This document shows positions 11,023 through 23,030 of a stretch of 54,130 nt of DNA, piece by piece. This DNA is from Larix sibirica (Eukaryota; Streptophyta; Pinopsida; Pinales; Pinaceae). The position numbers were made by a program, and so were the translations under genes. The stretch is taken from positions 1 through 54,130 of the forward strand of contig NWUY0304735962.1 of the NCBI GenBank assembly GCA_004151065.3, in the 5' to 3' direction. Position 1 is the stretch's first letter, and each line of letters begins with the position of its first letter. The notes below the pieces were generated by a model. It saw only the letters and a list, made by a program, of their open reading frames with translations, made no database searches and had not been told where the DNA came from.

Positions 11023-11939
11023 ATGTTATCTACCCTGATTCTCCAGCTCACTTACCGGTACGGAACATAAGATGGGTTGTTCCTACATCGATTGGATCGA
11101 AGGGATGAACAATGAATGCTTGCTTACGATGCATCTCTCGAGGGAGGATAGGATCATGATGCGGCAGACAGACACTTTGTGATCGTCTCCGCTAGTCACA
11201 GTATGGGAAGCGAGGTGGTCGATGCTTGGGCTTCGGTACTTGGCTGCTCGAAGCCACTGGGCTTTTATACTCCGCTTAGCTCCCGGTTATTGAAAACATC
11301 CTCATTCTATGATTTTGATAAATTTTCCTATTCTGAGAGCATTTCCTTTCCAGCATGCATGGTCTAGGGCTGCTCCATAGAAAGGTATGCCGGTAGTATG
11401 AAAAAGGTAAGGCCTTCATCTACAGTTCCCTACTGGTCCTGATCTTCTTGGTCTCCTTCCTTTCTTGGCTTGGTTGGGTCGTGCAACCAAAAAAGAAGGT
11501 AAATAAGGTGTCATATTATATATGTAATAATGGTGATTCCAAAATCCTATAAAAAAGAAAGTTATTTAGTATACTGATATCCCAATGCTAAAAGTGCCAA
11601 CCCAAGTGCGAATAAGGTAGTATTAAATAAAATGGGGCAGTTTATTTCTACGCATGATCCCAGGACTTGTGGTTCCTGTTTTACAGACAGTAATCCAGTA
11701 AGGTGATAAAGGTAATACTCGGTACCCCACCCAGGTTAGGTTGGTCCGTGACTTCGAAAAAGGTTCTGGGATGTTAATTTTAATAATCAAAGTTTGTGTT
11801 GAGGGGCTCCGAGTCTATTTCCCTATGGGTTTTTTAATTGTCAATTTTCAAAAGCTAAATCGCAGATTGAATTAATTGAAATAAGACTTACTTCTAATTA
11901 GTGCAACTTTCCCCCATTGAAATGATAATAAATTCGATT
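11023..11939. other. Spacer, no gene recognised
   Basis: Only short unassigned frames, such as 62 codons at 11179-11367, and AT-rich stretches around 11500-11900. Confidence 0.3.
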
Positions 11940-12420
11940 TCTAATGGAACTTACTGCAGTAGTAGTACTTACACTAAAGCTAATAGTTCTAGTGCATGTG
12001 GGCTACAGCTACTACTCTACATACTACGCAATAGTCTACTATAAATAATATACTATATTGCATATATACATTTCACTTTGCCATTGTAATTGGTAATCCG
12101 AAGCTAACTCTAAGGCAAGTTACCTTACATGATGGGATAAGACCAGGGAAACTAAGACTAGAGGACTAAGACTGAGCTAGTCCAAACCGTAGGGCAAGTG
12201 ACTAAGACTAAACTTACACTCGAATGAAGTCCCCTTTCAAGCCAACATACCCTAGAGGTAGTAGGTGTAGTATCCCCATTTCCCTGCACGAAATACACTT
12301 TCTTAGATCGGCAAGTACTCCTGGCTGGGACTACCTACTGAGACTATACCTACTATACCTACTATGATCAGAAATATATAATAGCTGTAGAGTAAGTACT
12401 AGCCATAACGGACACAACAA
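11940..12420 (+). repeat. CTA/ACTA-rich degenerate repeat tract
   Basis: The tract is dense in CTACT, TACTA and GACTAAGACT words. The GACTAAGACT word occurs near 12164 and 12202, with a related AACTAAGACTAGAGG near 12149. CTACCTACTGAGACTATACC near 12330 is followed by TACTATACCTACTATG. No coding content. Confidence 0.4.
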
Positions 12421-12589
12421 TAGACTATGAACTAGTACGTGGAAAGCCTGCCTGTAGTCCATAAAGTAAGTTCCATGGCCTCAGGTGGTTCTTCGGTCAG
12501 GCACCATGTTTGTTGGTTGGACCAGATGACAACTTCTTCTGATACTAGCATCTCCTCTACGTGTCGCATCTCTACTCACTTTTCGATCG

Positions 12590-13060
12590 ATACATGTCTA
12601 GTAGTTCTGTACAGCTTAAACAATCTTCACACTCCACGGAGGACTTAAGCGCGCATGGACTAAGAAGGCTTGGAACCCGTAAGGCTTTTACTTTCCCCGC
12701 TAGTCCATCTCCAGGTGGGACTAACTGCTTGGACTATAATAAGCTAGTCTCTTATTAAGGCTTTTTTACAAGGCACTGGGACTTCAGGCTTTTTCTCTGG
12801 ACCAAGGCTAGTAAGATGAATTGATTAAGACTCTTCCTCTCCGATACTTTAGATACAAAATATTATTCTCCGAAGCTCCAACCAACAGAGTTAGTTCACC
12901 TCATAAGCTAGTCCAGTTCAAGGGAGCTCTACCAGCTTAAGACGGTCTTCACACAGATCAAAGTGCATGGACTACTAATTAAGTAGGTACAAATCTCTTA
13001 CTCTCCGAAGCCTCCAACAGAGTTAGTTCACTTAGACTGGTTAGTTCACCTCATATATGC
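12590..13060 (+). repeat. Dispersed family with GACGGTCTTCAC core, left cluster
   Basis: A unit of about 132 bases is tandemly repeated: CAACAGAGTTAGTTCAC occurs at 12883 and 13015. In between are CAGCTTAAGACGGTCTTCAC near 12933 and GATCAAAGTGCATGGACTA near 12957. A diverged third copy (CAGCTTAAACAATCTTCACA) lies near 12611. The same words recur at 51095-51180, 51340-51410 and 51720-51810, nearly 40 kb away. Confidence 0.55.
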
Positions 13061-13224
13061 ATTATGAGAGTGAAAGCTTTGAGTGGAGTGTAAAGCCTTA
13101 AAGACAAGCCCTATACTAGTCTGTACAGTAAGCCCTTTGAACAATACTAGCTTATTTAGTCGCCTATAAAACAAATTGAGTTTTTCAACCCAGATGGGGA
13201 ATATTGCCTCGGAACTACCTATGA

Positions 13225-13690
13225 ATGAATTACTACCCCATAACTTATGAGATCAGATCAGATATCATATTATTGGGTGGGGCTCAACACTTAGAACCCC
13301 TTTACTCTTACCACCTGTGCACCTCTAGATACTGCCTGCCTTACTTAGACTTACTGCATCGGACGGATGGAATGCATGATAGCCTTACCCTTCCCTTACT
13401 ACATCACATGTATAACCGTCACTTTGTACACTCTTCTTATCCACACAGTCTTGTTATTAGCTTCTTACGTTGACTGAGCAGTTTAAGCAGTTGATTCTTC
13501 TGCCTATACCCATCGTTTCAGTTATCTGCCATATACCTTCTCTTATTGGCGGGACGGGATGAACCAACAAACTTACTTAGAACCTATTGCTTTAGCCAGG
13601 AATCGTCAGGGCGGGGAGACTATTCCGGTCCGGCCGAGCCTTGCTGATACGATGATTCAATTTGATCCCACCACTAGGAAGGAATAAACC
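13225..13690 (+). repeat. Dispersed patchwork shared with 25080-25640
   Basis: Blocks CCTTACCCTTCCCTTA (13383), AACCTATTGCTTTAGCCAGG (13581) and GGCCGAGCCTTGCTGATACG (13632) all have close counterparts at 25286, 25375 and 25102, in a different order. The 38-base block at 13325 also matches 8365. The shuffled order suggests a tandem ancestor that was cut at different points. Confidence 0.5.
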
Positions 13691-13864
13691 TACCTTACTT
13701 TCTTTTAATGCTTCCACCCTCGCAGTAGCAGCGATTCCATCATAAAGTCATCAAGTCTAGGGCTATGAGGTCTAGTTCTACTAGTTTTTCGTGCAGGTGG
13801 GTGGGTAGTAAACAAGAGGTAAGATATTCCCCTACTGATATTCCTTCCTGGCTTCAGGAATGAG

Positions 13865-14100
13865 TTGTTGGGCATGAACCGAGCATCCCAGCCAAGGGGA
13901 GTAGCTGAGTATTCCAACAGAGTAGCCCCGCCCAGCAGCCTGGGATCAAAGCGGAGTAGCCATTCTATTAGCCAAGCATCCATCCCATTTGAATAGCGCA
14001 GCAGTTAGTTGAAAGGCGCAGCCACAGTCGAGTAGCCTGGTAGCAAAGCCAAGTAGTATTTAAGTGCAGTGGAGTAGCCCAGTCCGATCAGCCCAGCTCT
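13865..14100 (+). repeat. Irregular AGTAGCC(C)AGCC repeat tract
   Basis: GTAGC words recur about every 20-40 bases (GAGTAGCCCCGCCCAGCAGC, GCGGAGTAGCC, GTCGAGTAGCC, GTGGAGTAGCCCAG). A compact relative lies at 14636-14695 with CAAGTAGCCCAGCCAAGTAG. The minus strand gives two overlapping frames of 78 and 69 codons near 14486-14822 that share a WLGYLDGLLGW-like phrase, an effect of the repeat. Confidence 0.45.
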
Positions 14101-15460
14101 CTGGCCGGCCATCAATCTAGCGCGAGGGCTCCGCTCCTAAAAGCAATCGACGACATCCTGCGCCTAGGGGGACTTTCTTAAAAGCCCTATTTCATTAATA
14201 AGAAATTACCTTTTAATGTGCCGAAGGAGTGCCCCGGACCTATAGGGATATTCTATTAGACAAAAAGAGCGAATGAGGAGCGGAGCGGGGGTGTTTTCTC
14301 AATTTATTTCCAAGCGAACATAGTGCCTGCCCCCAACAGCGTTGCTTCAGATGGTATATAAGTGGATTCATTAAATGAAGGTTCCCTTTAGGTGCGGTAA
14401 ATATTATTATGAGATTACCCATTTTCTTTTTTCCACGTCCCTTATTGATTGGGAATAAATAATATATGTTGGCTTTTGCCGGTAGTCATTGACGATAGAG
14501 AGCTTTTTTCATAACCCGAACTCGGTGGAGTAAGAGTTCAAAGTATCGAGGGCTATGGTTTCGTCGATTTCGAGGTATAGGGGTTTCTCCCACTCGATCG
14601 TATGAGAGAGGGTCAAGTTCTATGTATGACTGTCTCCAACCGAGCAACCCATCCAAGTAGCCCAGCCAAGTAGCCAAGTATTCCAGCCCAGCTATGACTG
14701 GCAATTGTGAACATGGGAACATCTCCTTTCTCTCGGTTCTGTTGTGAACATAGGGGCCTTATCCTCGCGGCCAGTGATGTTGTACATCTAAATTGGTTCT
14801 TCTGTTGTTGAGCGGGTATCATGTGATGTTGAACCGCCCCTCTCGAAAGATGTCATTCGTCCGCCCGTTGTTCCACCCCTCTTGAAAGACTGTTTCTATC
14901 TAGCTACTCTCCCTGAGGTTTATAAGTTCAAGGCTTATGGGTAAAAGTTGTATAGCCACATATATGGTTCCCATAGAATTAGAGGTTCTATTTCTATGTC
15001 TGGCTTGTAGGGTGGGGCTATGTAGGCCGCTACTCCTCTTCTGGAATGTATTTCTGCCAATGATTGGCTATAAACCCTATGGCTGCTGTGACTCACTCAC
15101 TCGTCCCCGTCCCGTACCTTCCCGTGTTGGGTGGATGCGGTATGTGTTGAGGGTGACTCGGGTATCCCCATGATGTTTACTTCTTTTATAGGGTGGCTGG
15201 AAAAGGGACTTTCCCCTCTCTTCTGTTCTGGCGCGGTGCGGACTTCCCTTTCGATCAGCAGGCGGGTAGAGTTGTGATTCAAAGTGTAGATCTGCCGTGT
15301 GCCGTGGTGCCGGGGCTGGTTCAACACCGTCTGTTGGCAACTTGGCTTTCTCATCTGTTGAGTGACTTGGGATAAACTAGGGCTCTTGCTCTTCTGGTAC
15401 CGAAGAAATCCAAGTAGTATAAATGGACGCATATTAATCTATGCTTGGTATGTCAGTCAG
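14101..15460. other. Spacer, includes a second AGTAGCCCAGCC island
   Basis: Apart from the island at 14636-14695, only short frames are seen. Around 15077-15432 two minus frames and two plus frames overlap, which points to composition and not to a gene. Confidence 0.3.
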
Positions 15461-15665
15461 TATCTGCAGCCATATTCGGAGCCATATATTTATCCGTTGT
15501 ATCATCCGTATCTGTATACGTATCCGTATCCGTATCCGTTGTAGTTGTCGTAGCTGTTGCTGTAGCTGTTGCAATTGTAGTTTCCATTCGTTGTTGCCGT
15601 AGTTATCATATCCGTATCTGTATCTGCAGCTGTATCTGTATCCGTGCAGCCATATCCGTCTGTTG
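15461..15665 (+). repeat. TATCCG hexanucleotide minisatellite
   Basis: The tract is built from TATCCG, TATCTG and TACG variants (GTATCCGTATCCGTATCCG near 15520), interrupted by GTAGCTGTTGCTGTAGC at about 15549-15566, and resumes at 15608-15660. In one frame it reads Val-Ser and Val-Ala runs, so the 76-codon plus frame here is a repeat translation. The GTA-GCT-GTT-GCT part resembles the Val/Ala/Pro family in codon use. Confidence 0.7.
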
Positions 15666-15689
15666 GTCCGCCTAACTTCACAGGATAAG

Positions 15690-15900
15690 GCCTGTACCGA
15701 CCCATATAATACTATCCCTTATATACCAGTCCTGATGGCCCGTCCCATACCAGACCTGAACTGACATACAAGACCAGATAGGACCGGCCCTTCTTTATAA
15801 GGAGCCCAGCTAAGACCAACCCTGATTACCGGTACCTTACCAGCCCAGATAGTACCATATTTGACCGCGCCCCGTTGAAGGATCCCGGACTGTCTAATCT
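15690..15900 (+). repeat. Degenerate CCAG-CCTGA / GACCAG word tract
   Basis: Words such as CCAGTCCTGATGG, CCAGACCTGAACTG, GACCAGATAGGACCGG, GACCAACCCTGATTACC and CAGCCCAGATAGTACC follow one another at roughly 20-40 base spacing. They look like one old minisatellite unit drifted beyond easy alignment. Confidence 0.35.
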
Positions 15901-17820
15901 AACTGGCTATGGGCCTGATTCACCCGATCTCACCAGCAAAGAGCCAGGGGTGGAGCAAGCCCGTATATAAATTAGAAGTTATAAATAGTAATCCTATATG
16001 TCTAGGCCTTCCTATTGACTCTAAGCAAATAAATTGAATAGAAGTCTTAAATGAAGATATATGGCATGCAAGGTAGGTTTAGTTTAAACAAGAGTAGCTA
16101 AGGCCAACCCATGCAGAATAGTTCTCATATGGTCTCTAAGTAGAAAAAGATCAGGTGTTGCATTCATCCCTTCCGCTGCCAAGGTAAAAGGTTATTCTCT
16201 TTTCTTCTTCTCTTTGGTACCTCGATAACGCGTATGTTAGTTGAACCACGGGCCTTAGGATATAGTAAAATCAAACCAAGAAGCTGTTTGTTCACACTAG
16301 ATAGGTAAAGGGATCATTCGTTATTCAAGGGTTGTTAAACCCAACCCAATGAATACCCATTAAGCATGATTCTAAATGAACGTATAACGCTTGACTAATG
16401 GCTTGTCCTAATATTTTCTCTTTACTCAACCATAAACTTTCTGATCGTTTACCTATGATTACAGGTGAGTGATTCTATAGATGCCGGTACTTCTTGCCAA
16501 GGCTCATCCAGGTAGGTGTTTATACAATTTATCCTAGTTTATATCATCAATCCCAGAGGCTATCATTCCCAGGAGAAAAAGGAGGTCCAAATTGGATGGT
16601 TTACAATAAGTTGCTGATACCCGCGAGGAGACCCTCATTAACCGCCGGTAACTACCCAGTTGCCACAGTGAGGCGCAGAATCAATGGGAGAATAAGAATC
16701 ACAGGGACGGCGGATTATGTAGCCGTGTGAGGTGCACCAAGATATAAAAAAAAGGTTTCTCGCTTTTCGCGGTTTCTAAAGAAGAGCTGCTGGCCGGGAT
16801 CAGTCGCCAGAGAGGTGGTTTATAAAAGGGATATCAATAGATAGAGCGAGGTTTACAACAACAGCTTGTTGATTTATGATTACACAGGCGGGTTAGGTTG
16901 ATTTACTTATTCGCCCAGGACATAACGAGAGAGGGGAAAATACAACCGCGTTACCCACTTACGATTATAAAAAGAAAACAAACCTAGAATAATGGAACGA
17001 CCAGTTACCCGCATTCACCTTTCAGTCCGCCCAGGACACGTCAAAAAAGCACAGGACGCGGAAGGAAGTAACGCCCAAGCCACGTATACCAAGCAAGGCA
17101 ATAATACACAGGACACACAGATTCCAAGTGTGACAAAACAAAACATATTGACTCGAACCCTCTCGAACCCTATACCGCGTGAAGTAGTATATATACGTCA
17201 AAACATAACTCATCCAAAGTTAAGAGGTGGGCGCTTTATTTTCATGTTTTTGTGTTTTCACATATATATATAATAGCAATAAATAAGTTGTGTAAGTTAG
17301 GTCACCGCCGAATCAACGATACTACCATGATTTGTTACCATTGAACGCGGGCGGGTCATAGCTTACCAATGATGATTACCAGTAAGTAACACTTACGCAA
17401 TTACCTTATCATCCATCAACTCTCCTTACTACCTCCTTGGAACACTCATATACCTATACCCTTGGAACTTTACCTCCTGACTTGCCTTTTTAACCTATGC
17501 CCTAAGAGAATAAGTAAAAGTAAAGGTGTAGGTTGTTTCGGAAGGGGTAATAGGTGAGGTCATAGACTGCGTGGGGTTTAAGGAGGGAGGCGTAGGTTCC
17601 CAAGTAAAGTGCAATCGTAAGGATTATAGCGGATTAGAGCTCCCATATATTCCCATTGCTTATTTCCCTCCCATTGGTGGATCACCTGCGGCTGATTATT
17701 CCCATTCATTGGATTACTGTAAGATTAGCCTTTCCCAATTATTGGATGGATTAGCGGAATAGCCTCTCAGATTACAAATTCAAAAAGAAAAGTGAAATGT
17801 AATGTAGAGACGAAAGTATT
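15901..17820. other. Spacer, no gene recognised
   Basis: A plus frame of 93 codons at 16992-17273 overlaps short CGCCCAGGACA words (16912, 17030, with CACAGGAC variants at 17050 and 17108) and is opposed by a minus frame of 63 codons. No family recognised. The rest is plain spacer. Confidence 0.3.
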
Positions 17821-18030
17821 GTACCTACAAGGATTCTGACTCTCTATGTATGAGAATGACTGGCTTTGGCAATGACTCCTTTCAATGACCAGCTATCGAC
17901 GACTATGACTCCTGGCAATGGGTGGAATGACCTTAGGGCAATTACACTTGGCTATGATCGTTTATGTGGTTGCTTTATGTACCAGCTCTGTGAGGTGCTT
18001 AATGTGACTGCCTGTCTATGACTGTTTCCA
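17821..18030 (+). repeat. CTATGACTGGC / AATGACTGGC repeat tract
   Basis: GAATGACTGGCTTTGGCAAT, CAATGACCAGCTATCGACG, CTATGACTCCTGGCAATGGG and CTGTCTATGACTG follow one another. The same words return at 22028-22100, at 14693 (CTATGACTGGCAATTG) and near 36596. This is a dispersed short-word family. Confidence 0.45.
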
Positions 18031-18272
18031 GCCCAGCAGTTCATCCCACTCGCCACCCAACCCTGGTTTCCTTAGTCCCCGCCGGCCGGGGTGCGAGTAT
18101 GAAAAAGCGAGCAATCCACTTCCATTTTCTTGCCCCACAAGCGAGGCATAGCCACAAGTTTGTTTATACATTATATCGTAGGCACTTGGGTTACATCTTT
18201 TATCTCGTTCGTTGGGTGAGGTGAATTGAAAAGCCGGCGATAGATCAAGAAAGAAATAGGTAGGCATTAAAG

Positions 18273-18651
18273 TGTACTTGAGGTGTTCAAATCCCTAGGT
18301 TCATGATTCCAGCTATAATCTCGCAACGCCCACAAAGCTTAGTGAAATTCCCAGTTCTAGGCGAGGGGGTGAAAGTACGAACCCGCTCGACCGATAGGGA
18401 GAGGGGGCAACCTCCTGCGAGCAGCGCTCAATTACAATAACACAACTTGTAAAACATTACATAGCTAGTTATTTTATATATAGCTCCTTCTTAGCTCAAA
18501 ACCCTAACTACTTGTAGTCTCGCTATTAATGAGGGTCAACCACCTACCGGGTCTTTCTTTAATAAAGAGGATGCGCAAGCATGCTCGACCGCCGGGAGAG
18601 GACCCTTTTACAATAAAAATTAATGACCTAATGGACTTTGTAGCCCTTACA
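18273..18651 (-). mobile_element. Possible LTR downstream of the gypsy relic
   Basis: Read on the minus strand the segment can be bounded by TGTAAGGGCTACAAAGTCC at 18651 and ACA at 18273. It lies about 50 bases after the last recognisable pol codons of the relic at 18700-20005, where a 3' LTR would sit. A TATATATAAAATA box occurs near 18480. There is also a faint internal duplication, with ACATAGCT words at 18459 and 18649 and GCTCGACCG words at 18386 and 18582. The boundaries are inferred and no matching 5' LTR was found. Confidence 0.3.
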
Positions 18652-18699
18652 TAGCTAAAGTAGTGAGTTAGGGTAGGGCCCTAAAAAACTCAATCTTCA

Positions 18700-20005
18700 T
18701 TTATCCCGGGACTCCCAAAATGCCCTTCATCTCTGAAAAAGGCCTTGTAAAGAGATCCTCATATTCTTTCAACAAAGCTTCAATCTCTGTCGGAGTCTGT
18801 TCATTCCATTAATCCCCAACTGATGCAATCTTGGGACAATCCTCACTTCCAATGTTTACCTTCCTCAGCATTAACGATCCTGTATATGCGGAACTCAGGT
18901 CAGGAGGAGTTGTATCTTGTGCATTCCATGACCCTTGAGACTCTTGGATGGACAAGTGTTTTAGTTCTTCCAGTTCATCTGGCTCCTCTGAATCTTTGTC
19001 TACTTTACCGCAACAAATAGGGTGAACCTCTGGTAGTTTGAAAGGCTGCTTACTTTATATCTCTTGATGATACAAGCACAACAGAGGGGCTTCACATGAT
19101 CGCTTTTGAAAAACAAAAATGCCTTAATCGTTCTTAAAGCCTGAGTGACACTATCAGAGATTCCTTCAAATGATAAATCTTGACAAAACTGAGTCGGCAG
19201 CATCTCCCAGTCTTTTGTTTTTCTTCTAGCCTCCTCATGCATATACCAAGCCCAACGGATGGAATCCAGAGAGTGAATGAACTAATGTACCCAGTACTTA
19301 ACTGGGAGCTTCTCCAATTCCCATTTCTCAATAAAGCTAGCAATAGGAACTGAAGGATTGGTCTTCATCCCTTCATACAATCTCACAATAACTACATCTT
19401 TCCCCTTTCGGCGCAAGTGATCTAGACCCGGTTGCTCCGCCGGGAGAATAAATCTGTGCCGTATGGCTATTTTAGCCTCACTTCTATAACTTAATCCATC
19501 CTTATGAGTAGCCCACCACCAAGCTAGAGTTTCTTTTAATGAAATGTCCCGTGCTGCAATCCTATGGTTCTCCGGAACCTCCTTCTCCATACGGTTGATG
19601 AAGCTGCTTACCCCAGTTCTCCCATCGTATACTGGAGGGTCCTTCAGCTCAGTTCCAATCCAGCGAATATAATTTAACAGTTGCGCACCATCGAGAAGAT
19701 ATCTCATGTCTCTGCAGCTGCCAATCTTGCATTGCCAATTCCGAATAAGTTGGAGGATTACTCCGCCAAGTAAGTTACAGACCCCTCAACTTTTGGATTT
19801 ACATAATCAGAGCGCTTTCTTGTAGTCATCAGGTACAATTGATCTAGCACATCTCGTTCCATAGCAGTATCCACAGGTTCAGTATACCTTGGTCCTTTAC
19901 ACGGGTCAAAAGGCTTGACAACCTTTAGCCCATCCCACTCAAAAGTCATTGTCTTTTTAGACAAGTCGATGACCCCATAATTATCATAGGCCCATCAGAG
20001 GCCCT
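18700..20005 (-). pseudogene. Ty3/gypsy relic: protease end, linker, gag, start of pol
   Basis: Minus strand, in order: a protease C-terminus (AYDNYGVIDLSKKTMTFE, near 19992-19940); a linker (VLDQLYLMTTRKRSDYVNP, near 19860-19790); a gag domain (RWIGTELKDPPVYDG, EVPENHRIAARDISLKE, WWWATHK near 19680-19510, then WELEKLPVKYWVH and HSLDSIRWAWYMHEEARRK to about 19220). Next is the pol segment before reverse transcriptase (KVNIGSEDCPKIASVGD, ALLKEYEDLFTRPFSEMKGI near 18870-18725). Family knowledge: W(A/G)THK and HTLDxIPxxWY are gag hallmarks, and LLxEYxDLFPxxFSEMKG precedes reverse transcriptase in plant gypsy pol. Several stops and frameshifts break it. Reverse transcriptase, RNase H and integrase are missing. 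Having protease before gag is the reverse of the textbook order. Confidence 0.85.
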
Positions 20006-22014
20006 TTTAGCAAGCACTGATATGGCTTTCCCACCCAGGGACTTACCCAGCACTGATAGCACCTCTAGTGATACTACCTTTCCTCCCTATGTTAAAGAAC
20101 ATAAACCCCTTACCTTCTCAATTACAATCCTCCCAATCCTCACAAGTATACCCTCCTTAAGCAATCCCTAGATTCAATAATCCACACTAACCCCATCCTA
20201 TCAAGCCCAAAACGAGTACCAATTTTATCCAATGAGGATAAATATGAAAAAGGCTTGGTTGGTAAGGTGGCTAGCTGTTTCCAAAAGGGCCAGCCCCGTC
20301 AGAGTTTGGAAGAATTAGACGAGGGAAGTGGAATAATACTGATGAGTTGATTGAGTGGGAGCGCTACGAAGAACATAGAGCTATAGTTATAACCACCTCT
20401 AATATGATAAGAAAACCCAAGCACTTGGGAAAAACGACGGAGCAGGTTCACGTAGAATAACTTGATAGGTCCCACCCTTTCACTAGCGAATTTAGCAGTT
20501 TCGATTGCTAAGTTCAACGGTCAATGAAACATTTGCAACGCTACCTTCTCTTACTGAATTTACCCAATTGACAAGGCGTGGAATTGTCCCTTCACCTTAG
20601 TTGATCGAGGGAGTGCTGCCCTTTGATTCAGCCAGAAATACGTAGGGGAGGCATGCTATTAACCCTTTCACCCCCTACCTTCCTTTGGTTTACCAACTCT
20701 TTCTCCACCTGCAAGAACTAGACCTGGTAGACCTATACTACTTACTTAATGAATCGCTTAGGAGGAGGAGACACTGCTTAGAACTTCTATTATCAGCACC
20801 GGGTGGATCAACCTACTACTACTCCACATACTTACCAACAACAACACCACTGGTACCAATGCTTTCATCCACACATTAGCTTATTTATCCTCTATATACG
20901 TAATATTCTTCAAGTTTGATTTAAGAAAGAGTTTGATACTTACAGCCTGGGCTATCTAGCTTTTGATTAGCTTTATTATATTTGATAATACTTTATTAGA
21001 TAGAGTGAAAATACTGGACTAGAATACAAGCGCCTACACTATGAAATGAATCCCAGAATAGAAGCCCTGGAGCATTGTGAGATGAAGGAGTCCCTTTGGC
21101 CTTGGAGCATTTGAAAGAAGAGTTTGAAGAGTAGCGCCCGCTTGGAGTCTTTTTATATCTGGTCTTCCTAGAAGCAAGCCCTGGAGCCGGGAGGAAGGAC
21201 TCACAGACCTAGTTCAAGGAGGTAAAACCTCAAGCTCAGGAGCTTTGTGAGAAGAGGTCGAAGGAGGTAAATGAAGAGGTTTAGAAGCAATACAAATTGA
21301 AAAAGCAGGGATGTTTCTTTATCGTTTAGTCTTACTCCCATCCTTGTCTGTTTAGTTGTTTCTTAGTGCCCAGTTAAGTCAGTATGGGACCCAAGAAGTG
21401 TATTCTCCTCTTGGGCCCATGTCTCAGTCATGGGGGTTTAAAATAACACATTCCCCCCTTATGACTATCATTTTGTGGCCCAAAATGCATATCCGAGGGC
21501 CATATGTTTTCTTTAAGCTGCTAGCGTGGCTTCATTGGCATTACCGGTTCACTTAATATCAATTTTTCCTGATTAGATTAGGTAGCTAGGTGTTTTTTAT
21601 TGGAGATATTGCACCACCACCTAGTATTTCTTTTCCTATGTTAATTAGTCTATGTTAAGGGCACCCCTCGGTCTCCCATGGTCTTAGATATTCTCCCCTA
21701 GACAAGGGCTCTACCCTCCATTCATCACGCAGTTACACTTTAGTTAGGCTAGTGGAGTCAAGTCTTGCATGGCTACATTGGAATTATCAATCATCACCAG
21801 TAGGGCACATTTATCATGCATGAGGCTAGAAGGCAGACACGTTCTGTTCAATCCATGAAAGACAGACTTAAGTTCAATGAAATCCATTCAATTCTTTTCA
21901 ATCCATTCAAATCCATTATATACAGACATTCTGTTCAATGAAAGAGATACAGACTGGTGTTCAGTCTACTAGCTCTACCGATAGCTCTACCTCAAACTCT
22001 ACGAACGAAACGAA
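20006..22014. other. Spacer, no gene recognised
   Basis: Only short unassigned frames. Near 21848-21945 the phrase TCAATCCAT and ATTCAATTCTTTTCAATCC repeats within about 80 bases, giving a small AATCCATTCAA tandem. No further structure seen. Confidence 0.3.
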
Positions 22015-22105
22015 TGGGACTACTGGGCCATGACTGACTATGACTAGCAATGACTGGCTATAAACTATGACCTTCTGTAAATGACCCGATGTATGACTGG
22101 CATAT
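22015..22105 (+). repeat. CTATGACTGGC repeat, second cluster
   Basis: GGCCATGACTGACTATGAC, TAGCAATGACTGGC, TATGACC and GTATGACTGGCATATGA recur within 80 bases, matching the cluster at 17821-18030. Confidence 0.45.
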
Positions 22106-22189
22106 GATCCTCAAATGATGAATTAATGTATGTAAAGGGGCAGGTAAGGTTGTCGATTTCAGTAATTCAGTAGGCCGATGCTTATAAAT

Positions 22190-22460
22190 AAAAGTAAAGT
22201 TAAGGGTAGGTAAAATGGTCAATATCCTAGTGCCTACCCATAAAGCATTCCTGGCTAAAGCAAGTGTTGGAGGCAGGCGTCACTCAATAACTGCTGGTAG
22301 GGTTAAGGCAGTAGTAAGTAAAGGTCTAGTAAAAAGAACAGGTGGATAGCACCACGTAAGTAAAGGTAAGCAGGGCTAAGGTGAATAGTCCTAGTGTGCT
22401 TGCCTACCCGCATTCCTCAAGCAAGTGTGGAACGCCCGTCCCTACAAGAGAAGTCGGATA
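22190..22460 (+). repeat. Two-copy repeat with CCTAGTGCCTACCC and GCATTCCTGGC, family also at 38.4 and 39.5 kb
   Basis: The unit begins with a GGTAAAATGG/GGTGAATAG variant, then TCCTAGTG, CCTACCC, CATTCCT and AAGCAAGTGT. The two copies start near 22210 and 22378. Related copies lie at 38375-38450 and 39520-39575. The last two share 24 of 25 bases over ATTCCTGGCTTCAT and the following bases. Confidence 0.55.
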
Positions 22461-22499
22461 GCAGTACCCATTTGACTAAGTGATTCATTAAGCAAGTAG

Positions 22500-23030
22500 G
22501 GCTACCAGGTGGTCTAGGTCTTGTGGTTGTGTGTAAAGGGAGTAAGAGCAGTCCCCACTAAGCGATTAATTAAGCGCGTGGTTAGTAAGGGCAGGTCTAG
22601 GTCTAGGTCTTCCGGTAGATACGATGGTGCGCTGTATGTGATACTGCTGGATGTAAGCTGGCTGGGCTTGGTTACCGGGCTACTCAACTTGGCTGGAAAC
22701 AGGAATTGCCTAGAAGCTCTTGTCACTGCTAGAACGAACGATTGTCACTGCAGCAGCTACTCAGTGCAGCGGAGAAGAAGTGCTAAATAAGATAAGTCAG
22801 TGCCTAGAAATAAACTCTACAAATACAAGCTCTAGTCTGTGCCAAGTAGTCCGTGCAACTAGTCATAGCCTAAAGAGAATGACCATAGCAGCCATAGCCC
22901 TCGACCTCTTACTAGACCTAGACACCTATAAACAAACTCTTCCTAGATCTATACCCTCGACCTTTACCCTATATCTCTACCTAAAACTAACTCTAGCTAT
23001 ACCGCTAACAAGAAAATAATAAAAATAAGT
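22500..23030. other. Spacer with overlapping short frames and a repeat shared with 27.3 kb
   Basis: Plus frames of 89 and 99 codons and a minus frame of 70 codons overlap, so none is a convincing gene. At 22653-22770 the segment with CTTGGCTGGAAACAG and TGCCTAGAAGCTCT matches 27299-27420. From 22880 to 23000 the sequence is rich in CTAGACCTAG and CCTCGACCT words, again echoed near 27250-27300. Confidence 0.4.

Noticed and set aside
15445-15705. Val/Ser-rich plus frame and Asp/Tyr/Thr-rich minus frame as proteins
   Set aside because: Both are direct translations of the TATCCG minisatellite in opposite directions.
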